Assembly: GCF_001665875.1 (NCBI RefSeq)
Contig: NZ_LZTA01000045.1
Location: 1 to 56,408, forward strand
DNA length: 56,408 nt
Source: Mycobacterium sp. 852002-40037_SCH5390672
Lineage (GTDB): Bacteria; Actinomycetota; Actinomycetes; Mycobacteriales; Mycobacteriaceae
Reading direction: 5' to 3'
Shown here: positions 20,993 to 29,304 of the stretch, in pieces
Numbering within the stretch: position 1 is the first letter of the stretch
Layout: each line of letters starts with the position of its first letter
Notes under the pieces: model-generated
The model's input: only the letters and a program-made list of their open reading frames with translations
The model's database searches: none
What the model was told of the DNA's origin: nothing
Position numbers and translations under genes: made by a program

Positions 20993-22179
20993 CGGGGCAG
21001 GTCCTTCCAGGCGACGTCTTTGTCGACGCGATGTTCGCCCGGCAGGCCCAGGATCCGCTCGGAAATGGTGTTGCGCAAAATTTCTGACGTGCCGCCCTCG
21101 ATCGAGTTGCCGCGGGCCCGCAGGTAGCGGTAGCCGGGCCCGCGTCCGACCAGGTCGACCGTCTCGGGCCTGCGCATGGTCTAGTCGTCGTAGAGCAGCG
21201 CTGCTTCGCCGTGCAGCTCGATCTCGAAACCAGAAATCGCCTGTGCCAGCTTGGCGAACGCCACCTTCATGCCGGCGCCCTCGGGTCCGGGCGCTCCGGT
21301 GGCCGCCTGTTGCCGCAGTCGTTCACCGGCCAGCCGAAGGATCTCCGCCTCGACCCACAGCCGCATCAGCTGGTCGTGCATTGCGGGGTTGCGCAGCGCC
21401 GGCTCGTCGCGCCAGGCTGCGGTGACCTTGCCGATATGGCCACCTTCCCGTGGAGCGCCGGAGCGCGAGCCGATCGCGACGCGTTCGTTGTTGAGGGTGG
21501 TGGTGGCGACCCGCCAGCCGCCGCCCTCGGGGCCGAGCCGATTCGCATCGGGCACCCGGACGTCGGTGAGGAATACCTCGTTGAACTCGGCTTCTCCGGT
21601 GATCTGGCGCAGCGGCCGGATCTCGACACCGGGTTGCGTCATGTCGCAGAGAAAGTAGGTCAGACCATAGTGTTTGGGCACGGTCGGATCGGTCCGGGCA
21701 ACCAGGATGGCCATCTGCGCGTGCTGCGCCTGCGACGTCCACACCTTCTGCCCGTTGACAATCCAGTCGTCGCCGTCGCGGACCGCACGGGTGGCCACCC
21801 CGGCCAGGTCCGATCCGGCGCCCGGCTCGCTGAACAGCTGACAGTAGACCTGCTCACCGGTGAACAACGGGCGCAGGAACTTTCGCTTCTGCTCGTCGGT
21901 GCCGAACGCCGTGATCGTTGGCGCCGCCATGCCCATGCCGATGTAGTTCTTGGGCGTGCCGCCCACCGGCGCACCGGCGGCGGCCAGCCGGGCATCGACG
22001 CGCTCCTGGGCGGTGCGTGGCAAATCCAGCCCGCCGAAACCCCGCGGCAGGTGCACCCAGGCCAGGCCCGCATCGTATTGCGCGCCAAGGAAATCCCGCG
22101 CTTGGCTGGTCGACGGATCGTGCTCGTCGAGCAGTGCCTGCACCCGCGCGTCCAGGTCGGCCGTATCGACGGCGGTCAT
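20989..22179 (-). pseudogene. Acyl-CoA dehydrogenase interrupted by in-frame amber codon
   Basis: The frame encodes 332 residues from MTAVDTADLDARVQALL, stops with TAG at 21183-21181 after LLYDD, and continues in the same frame as T-MRRPETVDLVGRG to the stop at 20989. Restored, the protein would be 396 residues, the normal FadE length. The lost 62-residue end carries GNSIEGGTSEILRNTISERI, which holds the catalytic glutamate. The TAG probably replaced a Tyr codon (TAC or TAT). An ATG directly after the break could re-initiate. It may be a real nonsense mutation, a sequencing error or a split gene; upstream it overlaps the SDR stop by one base (TAATG). Confidence 0.8.
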
Positions 22180-22958
22180 TATCCGCCGCCCGGCGCGGAC
22201 TGGAATCCCTGCGCGGCACCGAGCAGCAGGCCACCGTCGATCACCATGGTCTCGCCGGTGATCCAACTCGCCGCGTCGGACACCAGGAAGGCGACGGCGG
22301 CGGCCACGTCGATCGGCTCGCCGATGCGCCCGAGCGCGATCGACGAGGCCAGCGGGTCCTCGTGGTCCTTCCACAGCGCCTCGGCCAGCCGGGTGCGCAC
22401 CACACCCGGGCAGATCGCGTTGACCCTGACGCGCGGCGAAAGTTCCAGCGCCAGTTGCTTGGTGACATGGATGAGCGCGGCCTTGGTGGCGTTGTACATG
22501 CCCATCGCCGGCGATTGATGCATGCCTCCGATGGAGGCGGTGTTGACGATCGTCCCGCCGTGCTCGCCCATCCATGACTTGACGACGAGCGAGGTCCACA
22601 ACAGCGGAGCCCACAGGTTGACGTCGAAGATCTTGGTGAACCGGGCATGGTCCTGGTCGATCAGCGGACCGTAGGCCGGGTTGGTTCCGGCGTTGTTGAT
22701 CAGGATGTCGACGCTGCCGAACCGCTCCAGCGTCAGCTCAACGCAGCGCCGCGCGGCGTCCTCGTCGACCGCATGGGCGCCGACGCCGAGGGCCTGCTGT
22801 CCCACTTGGGCGGCGGCCTCGTCGGCAGCCTCCTGCTTGCGGGCGGTGAGTACCACATTGGCCCCCGCGGCCGCCAGCTGCTGGGCAATCGAAAGCCCGA
22901 TTCCCCGCGACGCGCCGGTGATGATCGCGGTGCGGCCGGTCAGATCTTGTGAGGTCAT
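22179..22958 (-). CDS. Short-chain dehydrogenase/reductase
   Basis: 259-residue classical SDR. TGASRGIGLSIAQQLAAAG binds NAD(P), NNAGTNP is the NAG motif, the catalytic Ser is in NTASIGGMHQ and the YxxxK is in MYNATKAAL. The C-terminus ITGETMVIDGGLLLG is typical of 3-ketoacyl/3-hydroxyacyl SDRs. It is the first gene of a three-gene block with the two FadE genes, with one-base and four-base overlaps, suggesting beta-oxidation of a specific acyl-CoA. The ATG at 22958 faces a divergent secreted protein gene at 23070. Confidence 0.88.
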   Translation of the reverse strand: MTSQDLTGRTAIITGASRGIGLSIAQQLAAAGANVVLTARKQEAADEAAAQVGQQALGVGAHAVDEDAARRCVELTLERFGSVDILINNAGTNPAYGPLIDQDHARFTKIFDVNLWAPLLWTSLVVKSWMGEHGGTIVNTASIGGMHQSPAMGMYNATKAALIHVTKQLALELSPRVRVNAICPGVVRTRLAEALWKDHEDPLASSIALGRIGEPIDVAAAVAFLVSDAASWITGETMVIDGGLLLGAAQGFQSAPGGG

Positions 22959-23069
22959 GTGGTCAGGCCTTCCGTCGCGGTGAGAGCCGCCGTGCGCCAG
23001 CTAAGACATCGGTTGCACGGAATTTTATTCGCCATGTTTAGACACGTGTTGAGGTGGTATGCCACGCGC

Positions 23070-23420
23070 ATGTTATCGAAATTGACACTCATGAAACCGC
23101 TGGTTGTTGCCGGGGCTGTCGCTGCGGCTATCGCCGCCGCTCCCGCGGCCGCTGCTGACGTCTACGTCGCCGGACCAGCCGCCAACTCCCCCGCCCCGAC
23201 CCACGTCACCTTCAAGGACGACCCGGGCGGCGGCGGCTGCGACGCCAATGGAAACTGCGGCTCGGGCGGCCAGTTCAACGGCCCCGGCGGTGGTCCGGGC
23301 GGCCAGGGTTGCGTCCCGGGCGTCGGCTGCGGCTCCGGAGGGCAGAACGCCGGCCCGGGTGGTATCCCGGGAGGCACCGGCTGTCTGCCCGGTGTGGGCT
23401 GCGGTTCCGGCCACGCGTAA
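23070..23420 (+). CDS. Secreted glycine/cysteine-repeat protein
   Basis: Small exported protein of 116 residues from the ATG at 23070 (a second ATG at 23091 is possible). An N-terminal signal peptide is clear: hydrophobic VVAGAVAAAIAAAPAAAA, with cleavage predicted just before DVYVAGPAA. The mature chain has three related Gly-rich units, each with a Cys pair: GCDANGNCGSGGQ, GCVPGVGCGSGGQ and GCLPGVGCGSG. Six cysteines in CxxxxxC spacing suggest three small disulphide loops. I recognise no enzyme or known fold. It is convergent with the carboxylase gene, with a strong hairpin at 23434-23473. Confidence 0.7.
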   Translation: MLSKLTLMKPLVVAGAVAAAIAAAPAAAADVYVAGPAANSPAPTHVTFKDDPGGGGCDANGNCGSGGQFNGPGGGPGGQGCVPGVGCGSGGQNAGPGGIPGGTGCLPGVGCGSGHA

Positions 23421-23432
23421 CCCCTCGACCCG

Positions 23433-26400
23433 TCAGCCTCCCGAGAGCCTGGTGATCCAGGCCCGGGAGGCTGCTGGGTCTATGACGTCGTCCAGTTCGA
23501 ACGTGGTGGCCGCCCGCAGCGCCTTGCCGTGCTCGTAGGCCGCGGCCACCAGGCGATCGAACAGGTCTTGCCGCTCGGCGGGATCCTCCACGGCGGCCAG
23601 CTCCTTGCTGTACCCGAGGCGCACCGCGCCTTCCAGTCCCATGCCACCGATCTCGCCGGTCGGCCAGGCGATCGTGAATTGCGGCGCACCGAACGAACCG
23701 CCGGCCATCGCCATCGCACCGAGCCCGTAACCCTTGCGCAGGATGATCATTCCCAGCGGCACCGTCAGCCGGGCGCCCAGGACGAACATCCGGCCGAAGC
23801 GGCGGACAGCCGCGTCCTTCTCCGCGTCCGGCCCGACCATGAAGCCCGGGGTGTCGCACAGCGAGATCACCGGCAGACCAAACGCTTGACACAAGGCGAG
23901 GAAGTCGCCGGTCTTGTCGGCCGCCTCGGCATCGATCGCGCCGCCCAGGTGGTGAGTGCTGTTAGCGATCAGCCCGTACGGCACTCCTTCGACGCGAACC
24001 AGCGCGGTGACGATTCCCACGCCGTAGTCCGTCCGCAGCTCCAGCACCGAGCCGACGTCGACGATCGCCTCGATCGCCCGGTGCACGTCGTAGGCGCGTA
24101 ACCGGTTCTGCGGCACTACATGCCGGGCCAGCCGCGGGTCGGGTGCCGTCCAGTGGCTCAGGGTGCCCTGAAAGTACGACAGGTATTGCTTGGCCAGTGC
24201 GACCGCATGCGCCTCATCCCGGGCGACCAGGCCGACCACCCCGTTGCGGCGTTGCACGCCGATGGGCCCGATCGCCTCCGGCGGATACACGCCCAGCCCG
24301 CCGCCCTCGATCATCGCCGGCCCGCCCATCCCGATGTTGGCGTCCGGCGTTGCGATGATCACGTCGCACACCCCGGCCAGCGCCGCGTTGCCGGCGAAGC
24401 AACGGCCCGAGACGATCGACACCAGCGGCACCTCCCCACTTAATCCCGCGAGCATCCGGAAGGTCGGCACGTCCAGCCCGGCGGCACCACCGACGTCGGT
24501 ATCCCCCGGCCGGCCCCCGCCACCCTCGGCGAAGAGCACGACCGGCAACCGCCGTCGCGCGGCGAGCTCGAACACGCGGTCGGTCTTGGCGTGGTTGCGC
24601 ATGCCCTGCGTACCGGCCAGCACGGTGTAGTCGTAGGACACCACCACCGCCTGCGCCGCGGTCGGGCCGAACCGGTCCGCGCCGATGGTGGCCAGCCCGG
24701 CGACCAGCCCGTCGGCCGGGGTGTTGACGATCAAGTCCTCTTCCGAGCGACGGCTGCGCTGCGCCGCAATGGCCAGCGCACCGTATTCGACGAAGCTGTC
24801 GGGATCGACGAGGTCGGCGATGTTCTCCCGCGCGGTACGGCGGCCCCGGTTGTGCCGCTTGGCAACGGCGGCCTGGCGACCCTCGTCGAGGGTCAGGGCG
24901 TGACGGTGCACGACTTCGTCGAGATCGGCACGCGGACGATCGGGATCCATTGCCGCCGTGAAGGACTCGTCGTCCGCAGCCGACGCCGTGCGGGTGAAGA
25001 CCAGCAGCGGATCACCGGTCCCGACCACCTGCCCGGGCGTGACCAGAATCCGGACGGTCCGCAGCGCGTCCGGCGCGACGAGCACGTGCTGCATCTTCAT
25101 CGCTTCCAGGACAACCAGCTGGCCGCCCGCGGCGTATTCGGCTCCCTCGGGCGCCACCTCGACCACGGTGCCGGCCAACTGCGCGCGCAGCGCGTCCTCG
25201 CCGGGATAGAGCTCTACCGCCGCCATCCGCGGTTCTTGCTGGTGAGCCAGCGCGGCTTGGACCAACTCGGGAAGCTTATCATCGAGGAAATCGATGCTCA
25301 CCCAACCGGATTCGATACGATCGTCGGTCAGCAACTCGCGCAGGAATTCGATGTTTGTGTGGACGCCCTCGATGCTGAACTCGGCCAGGGCGCTGCGGGC
25401 CTTGCGCACGGCCGCCGGCCACGATGATCCGTGCACTTTGACGATGAGTTTGGCCAACAGCGAGTCGTACTGGGGGCTTATCGCCAATCCCGCCCGGCCG
25501 TGCGTGTCGACGCGCACGCCGGGGCCGCTGGGTGGGGAAAACCCGGTGAGCGTGCCCGCCGAGGGGACGACGGAGAAGTCGGGCCCGAAGGTCTCCGTGT
25601 TGACCCGGAGCTGAACGGCGATGCCGCGGCGGGCGGCCGGCTCACCGATGACTTCCAGTCCGTCGGAGGCGATTCCGGAGGCCAGGCCCAGCTGGTAGAA
25701 GGATGCGCCACCGGCGATGGCCAGCTGGACCGCGACCAGGTCGAGCCCGGTGGTTTCCTCGGTGACGGTGTGTTCGACCTGGATGCGTGGGTTGACCTCG
25801 AGGAAGACGAATTCCTCGCCGGTGACCAGGAATTCGACGGTGGCCAGCCCGCGCAGGCCCACGCGGGCGCACAACCGCACCGCCGCCTGGTGCAAGGCGC
25901 GGCGCAGGTCATCCGAAAGTCCTTGGGCGGGGCCGACTTCGACCAGCTTCTGGTAGCGCCGCTGGATGCTGCAGTCGCGGTCGCCGACCGCGTGTGCGTG
26001 TGTTTGGTGCCCGGCCGGCGCCGACACGACCTGCACCTCGATGTGGCGGGCGTCGGTGAGCAGCGCCTCGGCGAACAGTGCGCGATCACCGAAGCCCAGC
26101 TGGGCTTCGGCGGCGCAACGCTGGTAGGCAGCGTCGATCTGATCGGCGCTGCGCACCTTGCGCATTCCGCGCCCTCCACCGCCGGCGAGGGCCTTGATCA
26201 TGATGCCGCCTCCGTGGGCGGCGAAGAATGCCTTGATGTCCTCGACGCTGCTTGGGCCGTCGGTCGCGGGCAGCACTGGCACCCCGGCGGCAATCGCCGC
26301 GCCGCGGGCCGAGGTTTTGTTGCCGAGCAGCTCCAGCACCCGTGCGTCGGGACCGACAAATGTGTATCCGCCGGCCGCGCAGGCGTTGGCGAATTGGGCG

Positions 26401-26660
26401 TTCTCGCTGAGGAAGCCGTAACCGGGGTGAATCAGTTCCGCACCGGAGCTTTTCGCCGCCGCCAGCACGGCGGCCTGGTCCAGATAGGCTCGCGGGCCGG
26501 TGCCCGGCAGGCCGATCGCCTCGTCAGCCGCGTGCACATGTGGGGTCTCCGCATCGTCTTCGGCATAGACCGCGATGGTTCGTATGCCCAATTCGGTTGC
26601 CGTGCGGATGATTCGAAGTGCGATCTCGCCGCGGTTGGCGACCAGCAGACTCGCGTTCAT
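23433..26660 (-). CDS. Fused biotin carboxylase-BCCP-carboxyltransferase (acyl-CoA carboxylase)
   Basis: 1075-residue single-chain acyl-CoA carboxylase. Domains in order are the biotin carboxylase (residues 1-440, with NRGEIALRIIRTATELGI and HPGYGFLSENAQFANAC), the biotinyl domain with the EAMKMQ lysine near residue 518, and a carboxyltransferase from about 600 (AEGGGGRPGDTDVGGAAGLD, GRCFAGNAALAGVCDVII). Most mycobacterial carboxylases keep these on separate subunits, so the fusion is notable. It would make a malonyl- or methylmalonyl-type thioester from acyl-CoA, CO2 and ATP. The ATG at 26660 overlaps the upstream ligase stop (ATGA). Substrate choice cannot be read from sequence. Confidence 0.9.
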   Translation of the reverse strand: MNASLLVANRGEIALRIIRTATELGIRTIAVYAEDDAETPHVHAADEAIGLPGTGPRAYLDQAAVLAAAKSSGAELIHPGYGFLSENAQFANACAAGGYTFVGPDARVLELLGNKTSARGAAIAAGVPVLPATDGPSSVEDIKAFFAAHGGGIMIKALAGGGGRGMRKVRSADQIDAAYQRCAAEAQLGFGDRALFAEALLTDARHIEVQVVSAPAGHQTHAHAVGDRDCSIQRRYQKLVEVGPAQGLSDDLRRALHQAAVRLCARVGLRGLATVEFLVTGEEFVFLEVNPRIQVEHTVTEETTGLDLVAVQLAIAGGASFYQLGLASGIASDGLEVIGEPAARRGIAVQLRVNTETFGPDFSVVPSAGTLTGFSPPSGPGVRVDTHGRAGLAISPQYDSLLAKLIVKVHGSSWPAAVRKARSALAEFSIEGVHTNIEFLRELLTDDRIESGWVSIDFLDDKLPELVQAALAHQQEPRMAAVELYPGEDALRAQLAGTVVEVAPEGAEYAAGGQLVVLEAMKMQHVLVAPDALRTVRILVTPGQVVGTGDPLLVFTRTASAADDESFTAAMDPDRPRADLDEVVHRHALTLDEGRQAAVAKRHNRGRRTARENIADLVDPDSFVEYGALAIAAQRSRRSEEDLIVNTPADGLVAGLATIGADRFGPTAAQAVVVSYDYTVLAGTQGMRNHAKTDRVFELAARRRLPVVLFAEGGGGRPGDTDVGGAAGLDVPTFRMLAGLSGEVPLVSIVSGRCFAGNAALAGVCDVIIATPDANIGMGGPAMIEGGGLGVYPPEAIGPIGVQRRNGVVGLVARDEAHAVALAKQYLSYFQGTLSHWTAPDPRLARHVVPQNRLRAYDVHRAIEAIVDVGSVLELRTDYGVGIVTALVRVEGVPYGLIANSTHHLGGAIDAEAADKTGDFLALCQAFGLPVISLCDTPGFMVGPDAEKDAAVRRFGRMFVLGARLTVPLGMIILRKGYGLGAMAMAGGSFGAPQFTIAWPTGEIGGMGLEGAVRLGYSKELAAVEDPAERQDLFDRLVAAAYEHGKALRAATTFELDDVIDPAASRAWITRLSGG
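23434..23473. terminator. Strong hairpin between convergent genes
   Basis: A 10-bp perfect stem, CAGCCTCCCG (23434-23443) with CGGGAGGCTG (23464-23473), encloses an inner 6-bp stem GCCTGG-tgat-CCAGGC (23447-23462). It starts 13 nt after the stop of the Gly/Cys-repeat gene and overlaps the last codons of the carboxylase. No U-tract follows, which is common for mycobacterial terminators. It probably ends transcription from the plus strand and possibly both. Confidence 0.5.
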
Positions 26661-28189
26661 CGCAGCGGCTCGCCCCACTGGACCTGCTCGCGGAGTCTGG
26701 CCTTGAGCAGTTTGCCGCCGGCATTGCGCGGCAGCGCGTGAGCGACCACTGTGACGTATTGCGGCACTTTGAAGTCGGCCAGCCGGCCGCGGCAGTGGTC
26801 GAGCACCGTCGGCACGTCGATCTCGTCGTCACCGCCGAACAGCACCGCTCCCACCTTCTCCCCCATGACCTCGTCGGAAACGCCCAGCACGCAGGCGTCG
26901 GCCACATGAGGCGCCGCCAGCAGCACTGCCTCCACCTCGACGCTGGAGACGTTCTCACCACCGCGGTTGATGATGTCCTTGAGCCGGTCGACGATGTGCA
27001 CGCGGCCGGCGTCGTCGACCCGCACCACGTCGCCGGTGTGCAGCCAGCCGTCCGCGAACGTCGTGGCGGTGGCCTCCGGCCGGTTCCAGTAGCCGGTGGT
27101 CACATTGGCGCCCCGCGCGACCAGCTCACCCTCGCCGGGGTCGTCGCCGAACGGGATCACCCCGAGGTCCACCGACGGGACCGCATACCCGACGGAGTCC
27201 GCATGCTCGACGGCCTCGCCGTCGGGCAGCACCGTCATCAGTGACGCCGTCTCGGTCATGCCATAGCCGTTGAACACCGTGGCGTGGCCGAACGCGTTCT
27301 TCACCGACCGCACCAACGACGGGGCGATCGGCGCCCCGCCATAGCCCACCCACCGCACGCCGGAAGTATCCAGCGCGACAAAACCGCTGTGCCGCAACAA
27401 CAACGAGTAGATCGCCGGGACGGTGACCATCACCGAAATGCGCTCGGCGGTCAGCGCCGTGAGCAACGCGTCCAGGTTCAGCGCGGGCATGATCACCGAC
27501 GCTCCCCCGAGCCGGGCAGCGGCCAGCAGCTGGGTGTTGCAACCGGTCACGTGGAACAGCGGCACCGAGATCAGCGTGCGCATCGCCTCGCCGAGGTCTC
27601 GGGGCTGTTGCAGACAGCGGATCGCGTTCTCGGTGTTGGTCAGGAACGCCTCGTGCGTGGTCGGCACGCCCTTGGGGTGTCCGGTGGTGCCCGAGGTGTA
27701 GAACAGGGCGGCGGTGTCGGTGCGGCCGAGTTGCCCGGTGACGTACGGCTGCCCGTCGGGCAGCGCAGAGCCCGGCGCCAGATCGACCCGCGCACCGGAA
27801 TCGGACAGCACGAACTCGACCTCGGGTTGCGCCGATCGTGTATTGACCGCCACCGCAACGCCACCCGCCATCACGGTGCCCCAAAACGCCAGCGCCCAGT
27901 CGATCCCGGCGGGGTAACGCAGCGCGACGCGGTCGCCGCGTCGCAGGCCGCCCGCGCGCAGCCCACCGGCCACCCGCGCCGCACGGTCCCAGAGCTGCCG
28001 GTAGGTCAGCCGGCCGGCGCCCAGCTCGACCAGGGCCTCGCTGTCCGGACGGGCGTCGACCTGGCCGGCGAGCATGTCCAGCAGGGTGCCGGGCAGCTCG
28101 TCGTAGCGCGGTATGCCGTCGCGGTCGCGGGACACGCCGGTCATCGGGAACGGGTTGTGGCCGCGCGGAACTTCGATCACTGGAGGCAT
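26657..28189 (-). CDS. Acyl-CoA synthetase (FadD-like adenylate-forming enzyme)
   Basis: 510-residue ANL-superfamily ligase that activates a carboxylic acid to acyl-AMP and then acyl-CoA. The P-loop ALFYTSGTTGHPKGVPTT is intact, the FNGYGMTETASLM acyl-binding region follows, and the GWLHTGDVVRVD and C-terminal domain hinge with KVPQYVTVV then RNAGGKLLKARLRE (catalytic Lys) are present. It lies upstream of the fused carboxylase and overlaps it by four bases, so it may feed acyl-CoA to it. The divergent thioesterase start is only about 30-40 nt away, so both probably share one small promoter region. Fatty acid chain length is not predictable. Confidence 0.9.
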   Translation of the reverse strand: MPPVIEVPRGHNPFPMTGVSRDRDGIPRYDELPGTLLDMLAGQVDARPDSEALVELGAGRLTYRQLWDRAARVAGGLRAGGLRRGDRVALRYPAGIDWALAFWGTVMAGGVAVAVNTRSAQPEVEFVLSDSGARVDLAPGSALPDGQPYVTGQLGRTDTAALFYTSGTTGHPKGVPTTHEAFLTNTENAIRCLQQPRDLGEAMRTLISVPLFHVTGCNTQLLAAARLGGASVIMPALNLDALLTALTAERISVMVTVPAIYSLLLRHSGFVALDTSGVRWVGYGGAPIAPSLVRSVKNAFGHATVFNGYGMTETASLMTVLPDGEAVEHADSVGYAVPSVDLGVIPFGDDPGEGELVARGANVTTGYWNRPEATATTFADGWLHTGDVVRVDDAGRVHIVDRLKDIINRGGENVSSVEVEAVLLAAPHVADACVLGVSDEVMGEKVGAVLFGGDDEIDVPTVLDHCRGRLADFKVPQYVTVVAHALPRNAGGKLLKARLREQVQWGEPLR

Positions 28190-28228
28190 GCCCGGTCCTT
28201 ACTATCGGTGTGTCCTATCGTGATAGCG

Positions 28229-29062
28229 GTGACGATCGAGGATTCCGCCATCATGCCCGAGGCGTTTTTCACCGTCGACGGCGACACCTATGTTCCGGGC
28301 ACGATGACGCAGGGGCCGTGGGGCGCGACGATGGGCGGCCAGATCGTCGGGGGCCTGTTGGGTTGGGGCATAGAGCAATCCGGCGTCGATCCGGACCTGC
28401 AGCCCGCCCGTTTCACGGTTGACCTGTTGCGCCCGGCCCTGATGGAGCCGGTGCGGATCCAGACCTCGGTGCAACGGGAGGGCCGGCGCATCAAGCTGGT
28501 CGACGCCAGCCTGGTCCAGAACGGCACGGTCGTCGCCCGGGCCAGCGCGCTGTTCCTGCGCCGCGGTGAGCATCCCGAAGGCCAGGTGTGGTCGGCCCCC
28601 GCGCAGATGCCGCCGCTTCCGACGTCCTTCGACGGCTTTCCGGCCGAGATGCCATTTCTGATCTGGGGGTATGGGGCCACGTTGCAAGGCAGTCCCGGAA
28701 TTGCCGCCGGCGAATGGGAGCAGACCCATTCCCAGAAGTTCGCCTGGGCCCGGCTGTTTCGTCCGATGGTGCACGGCCACCCGCTCACACCGTTCGCCCG
28801 CCTGGCCTTCGTCGGTGACATCACCAGTTCCCTCACCCATTGGGGCACCGGCGGATTGCGTTACATCAACGCCGACTACACCGTCACCGCGAGCCGGCTG
28901 CCCGACGGTGAATTCCTCGGGCTGGCCGCCCAAAGCCACTACGGCACAGCGGGGGTCGCCACCGGCGCCGCGACCCTGTTCGACCGGCACGGACCGATCG
29001 GCACCAGCTCGGCGCTGGCCCTGGCCCAACCGGCCGACGCCTTCAAGCCGACCTACGCCTAA
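28229..29062 (+). CDS. TesB-type acyl-CoA thioesterase
   Basis: Hotdog-fold thioesterase of about 277 residues. The N-terminal half has GPWGATMGGQIVGGLLGWGIE and the C-terminal half has a second hotdog domain with FARLAFVGDITSSLTHWGTG. A GTG start at 28229 (VTIEDSAIMPEAFF) is used; GTG 28220 and ATG 28253 are in frame and cannot be excluded. It would hydrolyse an acyl-CoA to the acid and free CoA. It is divergent from the FadD-like ligase, whose product is the same class of compound, so the two could set an acyl-CoA level. From 29063 to 29223 no gene is visible. Confidence 0.83.
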   Translation: MTIEDSAIMPEAFFTVDGDTYVPGTMTQGPWGATMGGQIVGGLLGWGIEQSGVDPDLQPARFTVDLLRPALMEPVRIQTSVQREGRRIKLVDASLVQNGTVVARASALFLRRGEHPEGQVWSAPAQMPPLPTSFDGFPAEMPFLIWGYGATLQGSPGIAAGEWEQTHSQKFAWARLFRPMVHGHPLTPFARLAFVGDITSSLTHWGTGGLRYINADYTVTASRLPDGEFLGLAAQSHYGTAGVATGAATLFDRHGPIGTSSALALAQPADAFKPTYA

Positions 29063-29103
29063 ACCATCAGCATCGCGGGCGTGCGTGCGCCGGGCTGTGA
29101 ACC

Positions 29104-29132
29104 TCGGATCGCGCCCGGTATTGGGCTATGCT
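29104..29132 (+). promoter_or_regulatory. Possible promoter of the cyclase gene
   Basis: TATGCT (29127-29132) matches the mycobacterial -10 pattern TANNNT, with a weak -35 TCGGAT (29104-29109) at 17 nt. It would give a transcript starting near 29139, about 85 nt before the small leader ORF. Weak match; by eye only. Confidence 0.3.
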
Positions 29133-29223
29133 GCTGTGCACTACCCGCCGAACGGAACTGCACAGTCCCGCAGCGGGGACCGTCACCGCGGTGGGTGGAC
29201 ATTTCCCTTGGAGGGGAACCGCC

Positions 29224-29304
29224 ATGCACGTGCGCTCCGACTCGCGATCCCCCTGCAGCGCCATCCGGCGGACGGCGCCCACCACTGAGTGCCCTGCGCC
29301 GTGA
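29224..29304 (+). CDS. Putative 26-codon leader ORF coupled to the cyclase
   Basis: An ATG at 29224 with a strong RBS (GGAGGGG, about 7 nt away) opens a 26-codon frame that ends TGA at 29302-29304. Its stop overlaps the GTG at 29301 that begins the cyclase gene (GTGA), so translation of the leader could couple to the cyclase. The peptide has two cysteines and several arginines but no obvious signal sequence or known homologue. It may instead be a translation-control leader with no peptide function, or chance. Absence of another convincing RBS for the cyclase supports the idea. Confidence 0.45.
   Translation: MHVRSDSRSPCSAIRRTAPTTECPAP

Noticed and set aside
29096..29111. TGTGA half-site upstream of the cyclase gene as a second CRP operator.
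   Set aside because: The other half (GATCG) does not match TCACA, so only one half-site is present.
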